Assembly (NCBI GenBank): GCA_034406555.1
Contig: DASCRM010000046.1
Span: 1 to 17,043, forward strand
Source: SHYR01 sp034406555
Lineage (GTDB): Bacteria; Chloroflexota; Dehalococcoidia; UBA2979
DNA length: 17,043 nt
Direction of reading: 5' to 3'
Shown: in pieces, positions 1 through 6,858 of the stretch
Position numbering within the stretch: position 1 is the stretch's first letter
Layout: each line of letters opens with the position of its first letter
Translations under genes and position numbers: made by a program
The notes under the pieces: model-generated
Seen by the model: the letters and a program-made list of their open reading frames with translations, nothing else
The model's database searches: none
What the model was told of the DNA's origin: nothing

Positions 1-1
1 T

Positions 2-568
2 GATTACCCAGAGTTGGAGGAAGTGCTGATTGCGATCGCGCCACTCTTCCAGAAGCTCCGCAATCCGATCCTTCGGCACAGCGTGGCAATGGTCGCCTCG
101 CTCAGGCAGGCCGCGGCCATTGGCAAAGTTGATGTCGAAGAAGTGGTCAACAAGTTTCGAGCGGAGGTCGGACAGGCACTGATCTCGGGCGGCGTCTCCT
201 CCGATGCGGCCTCGTACTTTTCTAGCCCGCCGGAGTGGTTCCATCGCGACAAAGTCGTCGCGTCTCTCGAAGAGCGGGATGTGGACCCGGACGTCATGCC
301 GCTTCGGCCGTTGCTGCTTCAGGCGACGGAGATGGCGGAAGGCGAGATCCTTGAGCTGGTCACGGCGTGCCTGCCGGCCCCGGCCATCGAGATCATGAAG
401 AACAAGGGCTTTTCTGCGTGGTCCGTCAACGACGGCGAGCAAGTGAAGACGTACTTTTCGAAGCTCGCGAAGCGTGAGCACAGTCTCGCCGCGAAACCTG
501 GACGTTGCCGACCAAGCGATGATCCAAGCGATCTAGATTCGGCTTACACTCGATCGGCGCCCCCGTAG
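2..568 (+). CDS. DUF1858-domain protein with DUF2249-like C-terminal part (5' partial)
   Basis: The reading frame is open from the window edge, so the N-terminus is missing. The first visible residues, DYPELEEVLIAIAPLFQKL, and the following 'LRNPILRHSVAMVASLRQAA' stretch match the DUF1858 pattern (about visible residues 1-60), a small helical domain often found in redox-associated proteins with DUF2249 or hemerythrin-like partners. The part at about 100-155 (PLRPLLLQATEMAEGEILELV, then an 'APAIEIMKNKGF' helix-strand) resembles the DUF2249/TusA-like fold. No DUF1858 Cys pair is visible in this copy, so a redox role is only a family-level guess. A TTG at 14 would be in frame, but the conserved domain already begins upstream of it. 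The last 30 or so residues are low in recognisable pattern and the stop lies inside the downstream tRNA, so the true C-terminus may be altered. The domain call is moderately sure; the function is unknown. Confidence 0.7.
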   Translation, partial: DYPELEEVLIAIAPLFQKLRNPILRHSVAMVASLRQAAAIGKVDVEEVVNKFRAEVGQALISGGVSSDAASYFSSPPEWFHRDKVVASLEERDVDPDVMPLRPLLLQATEMAEGEILELVTACLPAPAIEIMKNKGFSAWSVNDGEQVKTYFSKLAKREHSLAAKPGRCRPSDDPSDLDSAYTRSAPP

Positions 569-634
569 CTCAGAGGACAGAGCGAGCGCCTCCTAAGCGC
601 TAGGTCGGAGGTTCGAGTCCTCCCGGGGGCACCA
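559..634 (+). tRNA. tRNA-Arg (anticodon CCU)
   Basis: A full cloverleaf can be drawn. The acceptor stem GCCCCCG (559-565) pairs with CGGGGGC (624-630). The D stem is GCUC/GAGC (568-571 with 580-583). The anticodon stem AGCGC/GCGCU (585-589 with 597-601) encloses loop CUCCUAA with anticodon CCU at 592-594. The T stem GGAGG/CCUCC (607-611 with 619-623) encloses loop UUCGAGU. The discriminator base is A (631) and CCA is encoded at 632-634. It reads AGG codons. The stop codon of the upstream gene (566-568) overlaps its 5' end, and a convergent gene ends only 4 nt downstream. Confidence 0.95.
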
Positions 635-638
635 CTCA

Positions 639-1187
639 CTACTGCGCATCGGCCCCTGCGAGACGCTCCAGTGCCCGCACCACCTCGGCCGTGTCTGGGT
701 GGTCGCCCGCAACCTCGCTGAGGTACCGATACACGACCTCGCCGCTCCGCGTGATCACCAGGACGCCGCCGTGCTGCTGAGGATCGCCCAGCACTCGCGT
801 CTGGAAATGCCCCTTGCTGAGCGCCCGCAACGCGTTGCGGATCAGCCGCCATCCACCGCCGCCACGACGCGCGCCGACGGCGCGATGGATGCCGAGTGAA
901 GGGTCGGTATAGACGGGTGTCCTGACCGCATAGCCGTCGATGAAGTCACCTGCCTGCCCGAGCGTACCGTTGCCGATGATCACCAGTTCGGCTCCGGTGG
1001 CGTGGATGCGAGGGATTTCGTCGCGCAACTGCGCGAGCTGTTCCTTACAGAACAGTCACCCGAAGTGCCGGATCAACGCGAGCACGATCGGACGCTGATC
1101 CCAGAGCGTGCTTAGCACCACGATCCCGCCGTCGCGATCGAGCACCTCGACATCGCCCAGCTCGCTGAGTGCCCCGCTGTTGGTCAT
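639..1187 (-). CDS. Peroxiredoxin-like selenoprotein (UxxC; in-frame UGA read as Sec44)
   Basis: On the minus strand an ATG at 1187-1185 opens a 182-residue frame interrupted only by TGA at 1058-1056 (codon 44). Across the TGA it reads LIRHFGU-LFC-KEQLAQLRDEI, so TGA falls exactly where this AhpC/TSA-like family (PRXL2/SelL-related) carries the first Cys of its CxxC redox motif, here becoming UxxC with Cys47. The downstream half also fits the family (VYTDPSLGIHRAVG, then 'LGDPQQHGGVLVITRSGEVVYRY', then 'AGDHP'). A conventional caller would start at 1028 and lose the active site. GAGG about 8 nt upstream of the ATG is a plausible ribosome site. Hairpins directly after the TGA support selenocysteine insertion. 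Expected role: thiol peroxidase or disulfide oxidoreductase in the cytoplasm (no signal peptide). The alternative, a nonsense mutation, would have to have hit the catalytic codon by chance while leaving the rest intact. selA/selB/selC are not in the window. Confidence 0.85.
1021..1036 (-). promoter_or_regulatory. Candidate bacterial SECIS hairpin
   Basis: On the minus strand TCGCGC-AGTT-GCGCGA forms a perfect 6-bp stem with a 4-nt loop, starting 19 nt after the UGA. This fits the published bacterial SECIS model: a short stem, a small apical loop with a G among its first two bases, and a loop about 16-37 nt from the UGA. It lies inside the coding sequence, as bacterial SECIS elements do, and would recruit SelB-tRNA(Sec). 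GC-rich DNA makes short hairpins common, so position and loop sequence are the main support. Confidence 0.65.
1038..1055 (-). promoter_or_regulatory. Perfect hairpin abutting the Sec UGA codon
   Basis: CTGTTC-TGTAAG-GAACAG on the minus strand is a perfect 6-bp stem with a 6-nt loop that begins at the base right after the UGA. It is too close to the UGA to be the standard SECIS apical loop, but it could stack on the next hairpin (1021-1036) to form a composite element, or slow the ribosome at the recoding site. Confidence 0.5.
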
Positions 1188-1246
1188 CGTAACCTCGCGT
1201 CTCTCACCGCGTTACTCTAAGCCCGCACGAAGCGGCGAGGTGAGCC

Positions 1247-2062
1247 ATGAGCGGACTGTGGCCCGGCGATACACGCTGTGTCGTGATGCTGGGTTTCGAC
1301 GTGGACGGCCCATCCGCGACGATCCGGCGCAACCCGGAGGCCGAGCGGATGCCGTCGACGATCTCGCAGGGCGACTTCGGCCCGCGCGTTGCCGTGCCTC
1401 GCATCCTCGACCTGCTGCGCAAGCACGAGTTGCCCGCGAGCTTCTACGTGCCAGGCTGGGCCGCCGAGCGTTTCCCGCAGACGGTCGAGCAGATCGTGGC
1501 TGATGGGCACGAGCTGGGGCACCACGGCTACCTCCACGAACCGCCCGCCTCCGTCAGCCGCGACGAAGAAGCGGCGATCCTCGACCGCTCGATCGCGATC
1601 CTCGAACGTATCGGCGGGGCGCGTCCGCTCGGCTACCGTTCGCCAAGCTGGGAGCTGAGCGAGCACTCGCTCGACCTGCTCACCGAGCGTGAATTCGTCT
1701 ACGACTCCAGCCTGATGGGCGACGACGCCCCGTACCTCGTCGAGGACTCGAACGGCAACTCGATCGTCGAGATTCCAGTGCACTGGTCGCTGGATGATCA
1801 TCCCTATTTCTCGTTCAATCCCGCCACCAGTCGATCAAGCGTGATGGCCAGCCCCTCGCAGGTGTACGACACGTGGCAAGCGGCATTCGATGAGCTGTAC
1901 GAGCGTGGACGCGCTTTCGTATTGACGATGCATCCGTGGATCATTGGTCGCGCCGGTCGCCTGAGCATGCTTGAACGGCTAATCGAACATATTCGGCGGC
2001 AGCCGGGAGTCGATTTCGCTCGTTCAATCGATGTGGCGACAGCATTCGCGAGCATGCGGTAG
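1247..2062 (+). CDS. Polysaccharide deacetylase (NodB fold, carbohydrate esterase 4)
   Basis: A 271-residue metal-dependent amide hydrolase. All expected NodB motifs are visible: motif 1 GFDVDGPS (Asp18 and Asp20: catalytic base and metal ligand), motif 2 GHHGYLHE (metal ligands His93 and His97 in an HxxxH arrangement), motif 3 GYRSPSWELS, and the late motif LTMHPWIIGR with a catalytic His. The 'GHHGYLHEPP' spelling and the 'PVHWSLDD' stretch resemble the PuuE/HpPgdA-like subgroup, which acts on peptidoglycan, chitin-like sugars or cyclic imides. The exact substrate is therefore open. No signal peptide is seen, which favours a cytoplasmic enzyme. The ATG at 1247 is preceded by GAGGTGA, a good ribosome site. 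The gene is divergent from the selenoprotein gene, with 59 nt between the two starts. No disabled residue is seen. Confidence 0.9.
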   Translation: MSGLWPGDTRCVVMLGFDVDGPSATIRRNPEAERMPSTISQGDFGPRVAVPRILDLLRKHELPASFYVPGWAAERFPQTVEQIVADGHELGHHGYLHEPPASVSRDEEAAILDRSIAILERIGGARPLGYRSPSWELSEHSLDLLTEREFVYDSSLMGDDAPYLVEDSNGNSIVEIPVHWSLDDHPYFSFNPATSRSSVMASPSQVYDTWQAAFDELYERGRAFVLTMHPWIIGRAGRLSMLERLIEHIRRQPGVDFARSIDVATAFASMR

Positions 2063-2148
2063 CCCGCCCAGCGCGCCTCGGATCTGACTTCTGGCGGAAC
2101 ACTCCTCGGTGAATGCAAATCCCACTATTTTGGTGGCCGCCAGTCACC

Positions 2149-2154
2149 TATGAT
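2149..2154 (+). promoter_or_regulatory. Possible -10 element (TATGAT) upstream of the small basic gene
   Basis: TATGAT lies in an AT-richer patch (2111-2165), about 50 nt before the start codon at 2204. Upstream TTGGTG (2130-2135) is only 13 nt away, too close to be a normal -35, so the call rests on the -10 and local composition. Confidence 0.3.
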
Positions 2155-2203
2155 GTGATTACGAACGACCCCCACAATCACGACTCAACATCTAGGAGAG
2201 GCT

Positions 2204-2467
2204 ATGCCGAAGTTCACCAAGCTCAATCCCGCAGAGGTTCATGTCGGACGCGGACGCGCGGCCTTCGAGGCTCGCAAGAACTTCGTCGATGCCGTGAAGA
2301 GTGGTGATGCCGGTCGCATCGACCTCGACCGTGGAGACAAGCCGGCCACGGTGAAGCGCCTGCTCCAGGAAGCCGCCAAGGAAGTGAGCGTGAAAGTTCG
2401 CTCATCATGGGTCGACCCGTCGCAGAAGACGTTGGTCTGGAAGAAGACGCGCGCCAGCCGCCGCTAG
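2204..2467 (+). CDS. Small basic protein of unknown function (87 aa)
   Basis: The ATG at 2204 is preceded by AGGAGAGG, a strong ribosome site, so this is very likely a real gene. The 87-residue product is rich in Lys and Arg, with a C-terminal KKTRASRR tail. The middle (about 30-65) looks helical, and a short WVDPSQKTLVWKK segment follows. No Cys, membrane segment or signal peptide is present. The charge and size would suit a nucleic-acid-binding or ribosome-associated protein, but that is a guess and no family was recognised. It sits 97 nt upstream of the crotonase gene on the same strand and may be transcribed separately from it. Confidence 0.75.
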   Translation: MPKFTKLNPAEVHVGRGRAAFEARKNFVDAVKSGDAGRIDLDRGDKPATVKRLLQEAAKEVSVKVRSSWVDPSQKTLVWKKTRASRR

Positions 2468-2564
2468 CTTCGCAACCGGCAACACCGCAGACCAACCGCC
2501 GCACCCCGCTGGTCCGACCCCTCGTGCTATCGTGCGCGCAATCGCGCAATTGAGGAGGTGGCTG

Positions 2565-3377
2565 ATGCCAGATTCGGACCTGTTGATCGACCTCGATGAG
2601 CATGGCGTCATGCTCGTCACCTTCAACCGCCCGGAACAGATGAACTCGCTCAGTGCCGATCTCGGGGAGGGTCTGCTCGGCGCACTGCAACGCGCGTCCG
2701 AGGACGACGAGGTGAAGGCGATGGTGCTCACCGGCAACGGCCGCGCGTTCTGCGCGGGTGCCGAGGTGAGCGGCGTAGGGGATCCGACGCGCGGCGGTGG
2801 CGAGGGCGCGATCTCCAGCCGCCACGCACGGCTCGACCACCGAGGTTCGTCCTCTCGCACCGTCGAGGCCTTCGCGAACTGCGACGTGCCGATCATCGCG
2901 GCGATCAACGGCGCTGCCGTGGGCGCTGGATTCGGCATCGCCAGTTGCGCCGACATCCGCATCTTTGGCGAGTCCGGCCGCGCTGGCACGATCTTCATCA
3001 AGCGCGGCGTCGCTGCGGACTACGGCGCATCCTACTGGCTCGCACGCATCGTCGGCATCGCGAACGCCTACGAGATCTTCTACGACGGCAGCCCGATGTC
3101 GGCTGAGCGTGCGAAGGAGGTCGGGTACGCGCAGCGCGTCGTGCCCGACGACCAGCTACTCGAGGAGGCGCTGGGGCTTGCACGCAAGATCGCGGCCGGC
3201 CCGCCGCTCGCAAACACCTACGTTCGCCGGCTGATCCAGCGGTCGACGGAGATGAACCCGCACGACTTCCTCGAGCTGGAATGGACGTACCAGACGAACC
3301 TGCTGCGCACGTCCGACGCGACCGAGGGCTTCCGCTCCTTCATCGAGCGACGCGACCCGGAGTTCACCGGGCAGTAG
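2565..3377 (+). CDS. Enoyl-CoA hydratase/isomerase (crotonase) family protein, isomerase-like active site
   Basis: A 270-residue crotonase-fold protein. The start is set at the ATG at 2565 because GAGGAGG sits just upstream; an in-frame GTG at 2532 lacks such a site. The oxyanion-hole segments are GRAFCAGAEVSG (about 59-70) and INGAAVGAGFGIA (about 114-126). The two glutamates of true hydratases appear to be absent: GGGCEL is here GAGFGI, and the later QPE position is Ile-Phe. Asp152 in VAADYGAS matches the catalytic Asp of PaaG-type and related isomerases. The protein is thus more likely an acyl-CoA isomerase or another crotonase activity than a hydratase. It is followed after 25 nt by the first of two CoA-transferase genes and probably shares their transcript. 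The family is sure; the reaction is inferred. Confidence 0.88.
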   Translation: MPDSDLLIDLDEHGVMLVTFNRPEQMNSLSADLGEGLLGALQRASEDDEVKAMVLTGNGRAFCAGAEVSGVGDPTRGGGEGAISSRHARLDHRGSSSRTVEAFANCDVPIIAAINGAAVGAGFGIASCADIRIFGESGRAGTIFIKRGVAADYGASYWLARIVGIANAYEIFYDGSPMSAERAKEVGYAQRVVPDDQLLEEALGLARKIAAGPPLANTYVRRLIQRSTEMNPHDFLELEWTYQTNLLRTSDATEGFRSFIERRDPEFTGQ

Positions 3378-3402
3378 GCGGTCACGGGGTCGAGGGCGCA
3401 GC

Positions 3403-4605
3403 GTGGCCGGGCCCCTGGAGGGTATCCGCGTACTGGAGCTCGCGCGGAATGTCGCCGGGCCGTTCGCGGGCAAGCTACTTGCCGACTACGGCGCGGACGT
3501 ACTGAAGGTCGAGCCACCGACCGGCGACCCCGCCCGCCTGGCCGGCCCCTATTCCGAAGATGAGCCCCATCCGGAGAAGTCCGGGCTCTTCCTGCACCTG
3601 AACACGAACAAGCGCTCGATCACGCTCGACCCCTCGACGGCTGAGGGAGCCGACCTCGTACGCCGGCTCGCCGCCGAAGTCGACATCGTGGTGGAGGACT
3701 TCGCCCCCGGACAGGCGGCGCAGTGGGGCGTCGGCTGGGAGACGCTCTCCGAGGGCCGCGAAGACCTCGTGATGGCCTCGATCACTCCGTTTGGGCAGAG
3801 TGGGCCCTACCGCGACTACCTGGGCACGGAGATCACGCTGCAGGCGATCGGCGGGCCGCTGCGCAACACGGGCCACGGGGAGAAAGAGCCGCTGAAACTC
3901 GGCGGCAACATCGCCCACTACCACGCGGGGGTGACGACGGCCTTCGCCGTGATGGCGGCGCAGTTGCGGGCCGAGCTGGGCGGCGAGGGCGACTACATCG
4001 ACATCTCCGTCCAGCAGTGCCAGGCGGGGTTCCGCGACCGCCGCACGATCTTTGTGACCGCCGCCTCCTATACGGGCACGGCGCGAAACCGCCCCGTACC
4101 CGGCGCACGACTGGCGACCGGGGTGCGCGAGTGTCGCGATGGCTACGTGAACGTGATGGCCGGTCGCAACATCGACAGTCTGCTGATCCTGATCGAGCGT
4201 CCAGATCTCTTCACAATCGTCGAGCCTGATGTGCCCCCGAACCAGCAACCTGCATCGGTGACCAAGACGCTGGAGACCGCCTATGGCGAGTGGCTAATGG
4301 AGTACGACAAGCAGGAGGTGATCGCTCGCGGTCAGGAATTGCGCATGCTCTGCGGCGCGGTGCTGACCATCGAGGACCTGCTAACCGACCCCCATTACCG
4401 TGACCGCGACGTCTGGGACACGATCAGCCACCCCGTCGCCGGTGCGTTCGAGTACCCCGGCGCTCCCCTACTGATGTCAGCCTCGCCACGGCCGGACCCG
4501 CAGCCCGCTCCCCTGCTCGGCGAACACAACGAGGCCGTCTACGTCGACGAGCTGGGCATCGACCGCGACGAACTCGTGCGGCTGAACGCCGCGGGGGTGG
4601 TATAG
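3403..4605 (+). CDS. Family III CoA-transferase (CaiB/BaiF), catalytic Asp replaced by His
   Basis: A 400-residue protein with the family's N-terminal signature GIRVLELARNVAGPFAGKLL and LADYGADVLKVEPPTGDPAR, then NTNKRSITLD, and the late RGQELRMLCGAVLTIEDLL region. Length is normal. The catalytic Asp of this family, usually in an aDyxaG context, appears as His172 in IAHYHAG, so the covalent aspartyl-CoA mechanism should fail in this subunit. It is followed after 2 nt by a second paralogue that keeps the Asp, which suggests a heteromer such as those known in the family (for example BbsEF). The GTG start at 3403 has GAGGG upstream. The role would be moving CoA between organic acids in the cytoplasm. 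A diverged function that does not need the Asp is the alternative. Confidence 0.9.
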   Translation: MAGPLEGIRVLELARNVAGPFAGKLLADYGADVLKVEPPTGDPARLAGPYSEDEPHPEKSGLFLHLNTNKRSITLDPSTAEGADLVRRLAAEVDIVVEDFAPGQAAQWGVGWETLSEGREDLVMASITPFGQSGPYRDYLGTEITLQAIGGPLRNTGHGEKEPLKLGGNIAHYHAGVTTAFAVMAAQLRAELGGEGDYIDISVQQCQAGFRDRRTIFVTAASYTGTARNRPVPGARLATGVRECRDGYVNVMAGRNIDSLLILIERPDLFTIVEPDVPPNQQPASVTKTLETAYGEWLMEYDKQEVIARGQELRMLCGAVLTIEDLLTDPHYRDRDVWDTISHPVAGAFEYPGAPLLMSASPRPDPQPAPLLGEHNEAVYVDELGIDRDELVRLNAAGVV

Positions 4606-4607
4606 CG

Positions 4608-5930
4608 ATGGCGAAGCTACCGCTCGAAGGCATTCGCGTCGCCGCGATCACCGTCGTCTGGGCCGGCCCGCACGTCACCCAGCTACTCGCCGAGTGGGGT
4701 GCCGAGGTGATCCGGGTCGAGCCGATCAACAGCGTGCAGCCGAACTCTCGCGGGGCCGAGAACCGCATGACGCGCGAGCAGGCGATCGCAGCCGCGGTGG
4801 TCGGGGGTGCGGGCGTGCCCTCGTGGCCCGACTACGAGCCCGGCGACGACCCGTGGAATCGCAGCGCCGCGTTCAATTCGCACTCGCGCAACAAGCGCTC
4901 GATGACCTGCGACGTGATGTCGCCGGAGGGGCGCGAGGCGTTCTTGAAGCTGATCGAGGTCTGCGATGTCTTCATCGAGAACAACGTGCCCGAGACGATC
5001 GAGAAGGCCGGGCTCACCTGGGATGTGCTGCGGGAGGTAAACCCACGGCTGATCATGCTGCGCATGCCGGCCTTCGGCCTCGATGGTCCGTACAAGAACT
5101 ACCGCGGTTTCGGCACGCATGTGGAGGGCATGATCGGCCACCACTACCTGCGTGGGTATCGCGACGCCGACCCCTCGTACACCGGCGACGCCTTCACAGC
5201 GGACGGCATCGCCGGCGTGCTGGGCGCGCTGGCTGTGACGATGGGGTTGCGCCACCTCAGACGCACCGGCGAGGGGCAGCAGATCGAGATGCCGCTGGCG
5301 CAGGCGTTCCTGCCGGTGCTCGGCGAATTCATCCTCGACTACACGATGAACGGGCGCATCCCGCCGCCACAGGGCAACACCCACCCTTCGCACGCCCCGC
5401 ACGGCGTCTACCCGTGCATCGGCGACGACCAGTGGATCGCGATCGATGTTGGGACGGACGAGCAGTTCGCCGCACTCTGCGACACGCTCGACGCCACGAC
5501 GCTCGCGGCTGACGAGCGTTTCGCCGGCACGGAGGCCCGCTGGCTCAATCGCGATGCCCTCGATGGCGAACTCAGCGTGTTCACAGCTCCCCGCGAGAAG
5601 GAGCAGCTCTTCCACGAGTTACAGGCCGTCGGCGTGCCCGCCGCGCCCACGCATGACGAACTGGAGGCGCTGGCCGACGAGCAGCTGAACGCCCGCGGCT
5701 TCTTCCAGGAAGCGACAATCGAAGGCGTCGGCACCCACCGCTACCCCGGCATGACGATCGAGATGGCGAATACGCCGAACAAGATTCGTCTGCCACCGCC
5801 GAAGCTGGGCGAACACAACGAGTACGTCTATCGCGACCTGCTCGGCTACAGCCGCGAGCAGTACGAGAGTCTGATCGAGCAAGGGCTCATCGGCACCCGC
5901 TACACGCCGGAGGCGCTGGGCGAGGGTTGA
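4608..5930 (+). CDS. Family III CoA-transferase (CaiB/BaiF), likely catalytic subunit
   Basis: A 440-residue CoA-transferase paralogue of the preceding gene, separated from it by 2 nt. It has GIRVAAITVVWAGPHVTQLL, then LLAEWGAEVIRVEP, then RNKRSMTCDV, and a family-typical C-terminus with GVPAAPTHDELEAL and 'LGEHNEYVYRDLLGY'. The catalytic Asp is present as Asp199 in FTADGIAG. Between the first two signatures (about 44-88) is an insert of roughly 40 residues absent from the upstream paralogue, which may shape the acid-binding pocket. It begins at ATG 4608. Expected to transfer CoA via an aspartyl anhydride/thioester intermediate. The acid substrate is unknown; the crotonase gene upstream points to acyl-CoA catabolism. 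Confidence 0.92.
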   Translation: MAKLPLEGIRVAAITVVWAGPHVTQLLAEWGAEVIRVEPINSVQPNSRGAENRMTREQAIAAAVVGGAGVPSWPDYEPGDDPWNRSAAFNSHSRNKRSMTCDVMSPEGREAFLKLIEVCDVFIENNVPETIEKAGLTWDVLREVNPRLIMLRMPAFGLDGPYKNYRGFGTHVEGMIGHHYLRGYRDADPSYTGDAFTADGIAGVLGALAVTMGLRHLRRTGEGQQIEMPLAQAFLPVLGEFILDYTMNGRIPPPQGNTHPSHAPHGVYPCIGDDQWIAIDVGTDEQFAALCDTLDATTLAADERFAGTEARWLNRDALDGELSVFTAPREKEQLFHELQAVGVPAAPTHDELEALADEQLNARGFFQEATIEGVGTHRYPGMTIEMANTPNKIRLPPPKLGEHNEYVYRDLLGYSREQYESLIEQGLIGTRYTPEALGEG

Positions 5931-5978
5931 GTCAATCCCTATCGCGTGGTTAGTGTGGCACGTGAAGCGGCAAACGAC

Positions 5979-6791
5979 ATGAGCCCCAGCGAGGTCAGCG
6001 TGTTACTGGCGCTCGGCGTGCTGATCGGGGCGTATGCGGTCGCGATCGGTGCTGGCGGCGGGTTCCTGATCGCCCCGCTGCTGCTGATCCGTTACCCGGA
6101 CGCCGAACCGGAGCTGATCGCCACCGCATCGCTCGCGACGGTGGTCCTCTCCAGTGGCCTCTCGAGCATCGTCGTGACGCGTGAGCGGCGAGTCGACCTG
6201 CGGGTCGGCGCGGCGATCTCCGCCGTCGCGGTACCGGCTGCGCTGCTGGCCGCCGCAGGCACATCGCTGCTCCCTCGGGGCGTCTTCGCGATGGGCATCG
6301 CCGGGATCCTGATCACACTCGCGCTCTGGCTCGCGTGGCGGCCTCACGGCCCCGACCCGGAGTTCAGCGAACACGGCTGGAGCCGGCGCATCGACGACGG
6401 CCAGGGGAACGTCTTCATCTACCGCGTGCCGGTGTTGCGCAGCATTTTTCCGCTGATCGTCGCTGCCTTCGTCGCCACGCTCGCGGGCATCAGCGGCGGG
6501 CCGCTGAAGGTGCCGCTGCTCACGCGCATCATGCTGATGCCGCACGCGATCGCCGTGCCCACAGTGCACATCGCGAACGCGACGGCCGCGGCGGCGGCCG
6601 TCTCGCTCCACCTCGCGCTCGGCCACGCGGGGGAGCCGCTGTACGCCGCGCTCTGGCTGGGCGCCGGCATGGTAGCGGCAAACCCGCTTGGTCAGCGCGC
6701 TCGCCGCACATTCGGCGAAGGGCCACTGACCCGGCTGCTGGCGCTCGGCCTGCTCATCATCGGCACACAGACGGCATGGAGCGCTCTCTAG
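5979..6791 (+). CDS. TSUP family permease (TauE/SafE-like)
   Basis: A 270-residue integral membrane protein with about eight hydrophobic segments in two halves. Each half carries the family's Gly-rich motif: AIGAGGGFLIAPLLL (about 22-36) and LAGISGGPLKVPLL (about 168-181). A hydrophilic loop at about 121-155 joins the halves. TSUP proteins export or import sulfite, sulfoacetate and related organosulfur or C2 compounds, but the substrate cannot be read from sequence. The start is chosen at ATG 5979, where the first helix follows directly; an in-frame GTG at 5946 would add 11 polar residues. It lies 48 nt after the second CoA-transferase gene and 67 nt before the next carrier, so it is probably co-transcribed. 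Confidence 0.85.
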   Translation: MSPSEVSVLLALGVLIGAYAVAIGAGGGFLIAPLLLIRYPDAEPELIATASLATVVLSSGLSSIVVTRERRVDLRVGAAISAVAVPAALLAAAGTSLLPRGVFAMGIAGILITLALWLAWRPHGPDPEFSEHGWSRRIDDGQGNVFIYRVPVLRSIFPLIVAAFVATLAGISGGPLKVPLLTRIMLMPHAIAVPTVHIANATAAAAAVSLHLALGHAGEPLYAALWLGAGMVAANPLGQRARRTFGEGPLTRLLALGLLIIGTQTAWSAL

Positions 6792-6858
6792 CGCTATCTC
6801 ACGGGGCGGGCGAGGATACGGCGACGGCGTCAGTTACAGCGAGGGAGCGACCGCGCAC

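Noticed and set aside
2521..2540. Promoter for the crotonase operon (TATCGT at 2528-2533)
   Set aside because: The extended -10-like TGCTATCGT has no matching -35 at 15-19 nt, so the operon may start further upstream, at the small basic gene.
5946..5978. Upstream GTG start of the TSUP gene
   Set aside because: It adds 11 polar residues before the first membrane helix and has no better ribosome site than the ATG at 5979.
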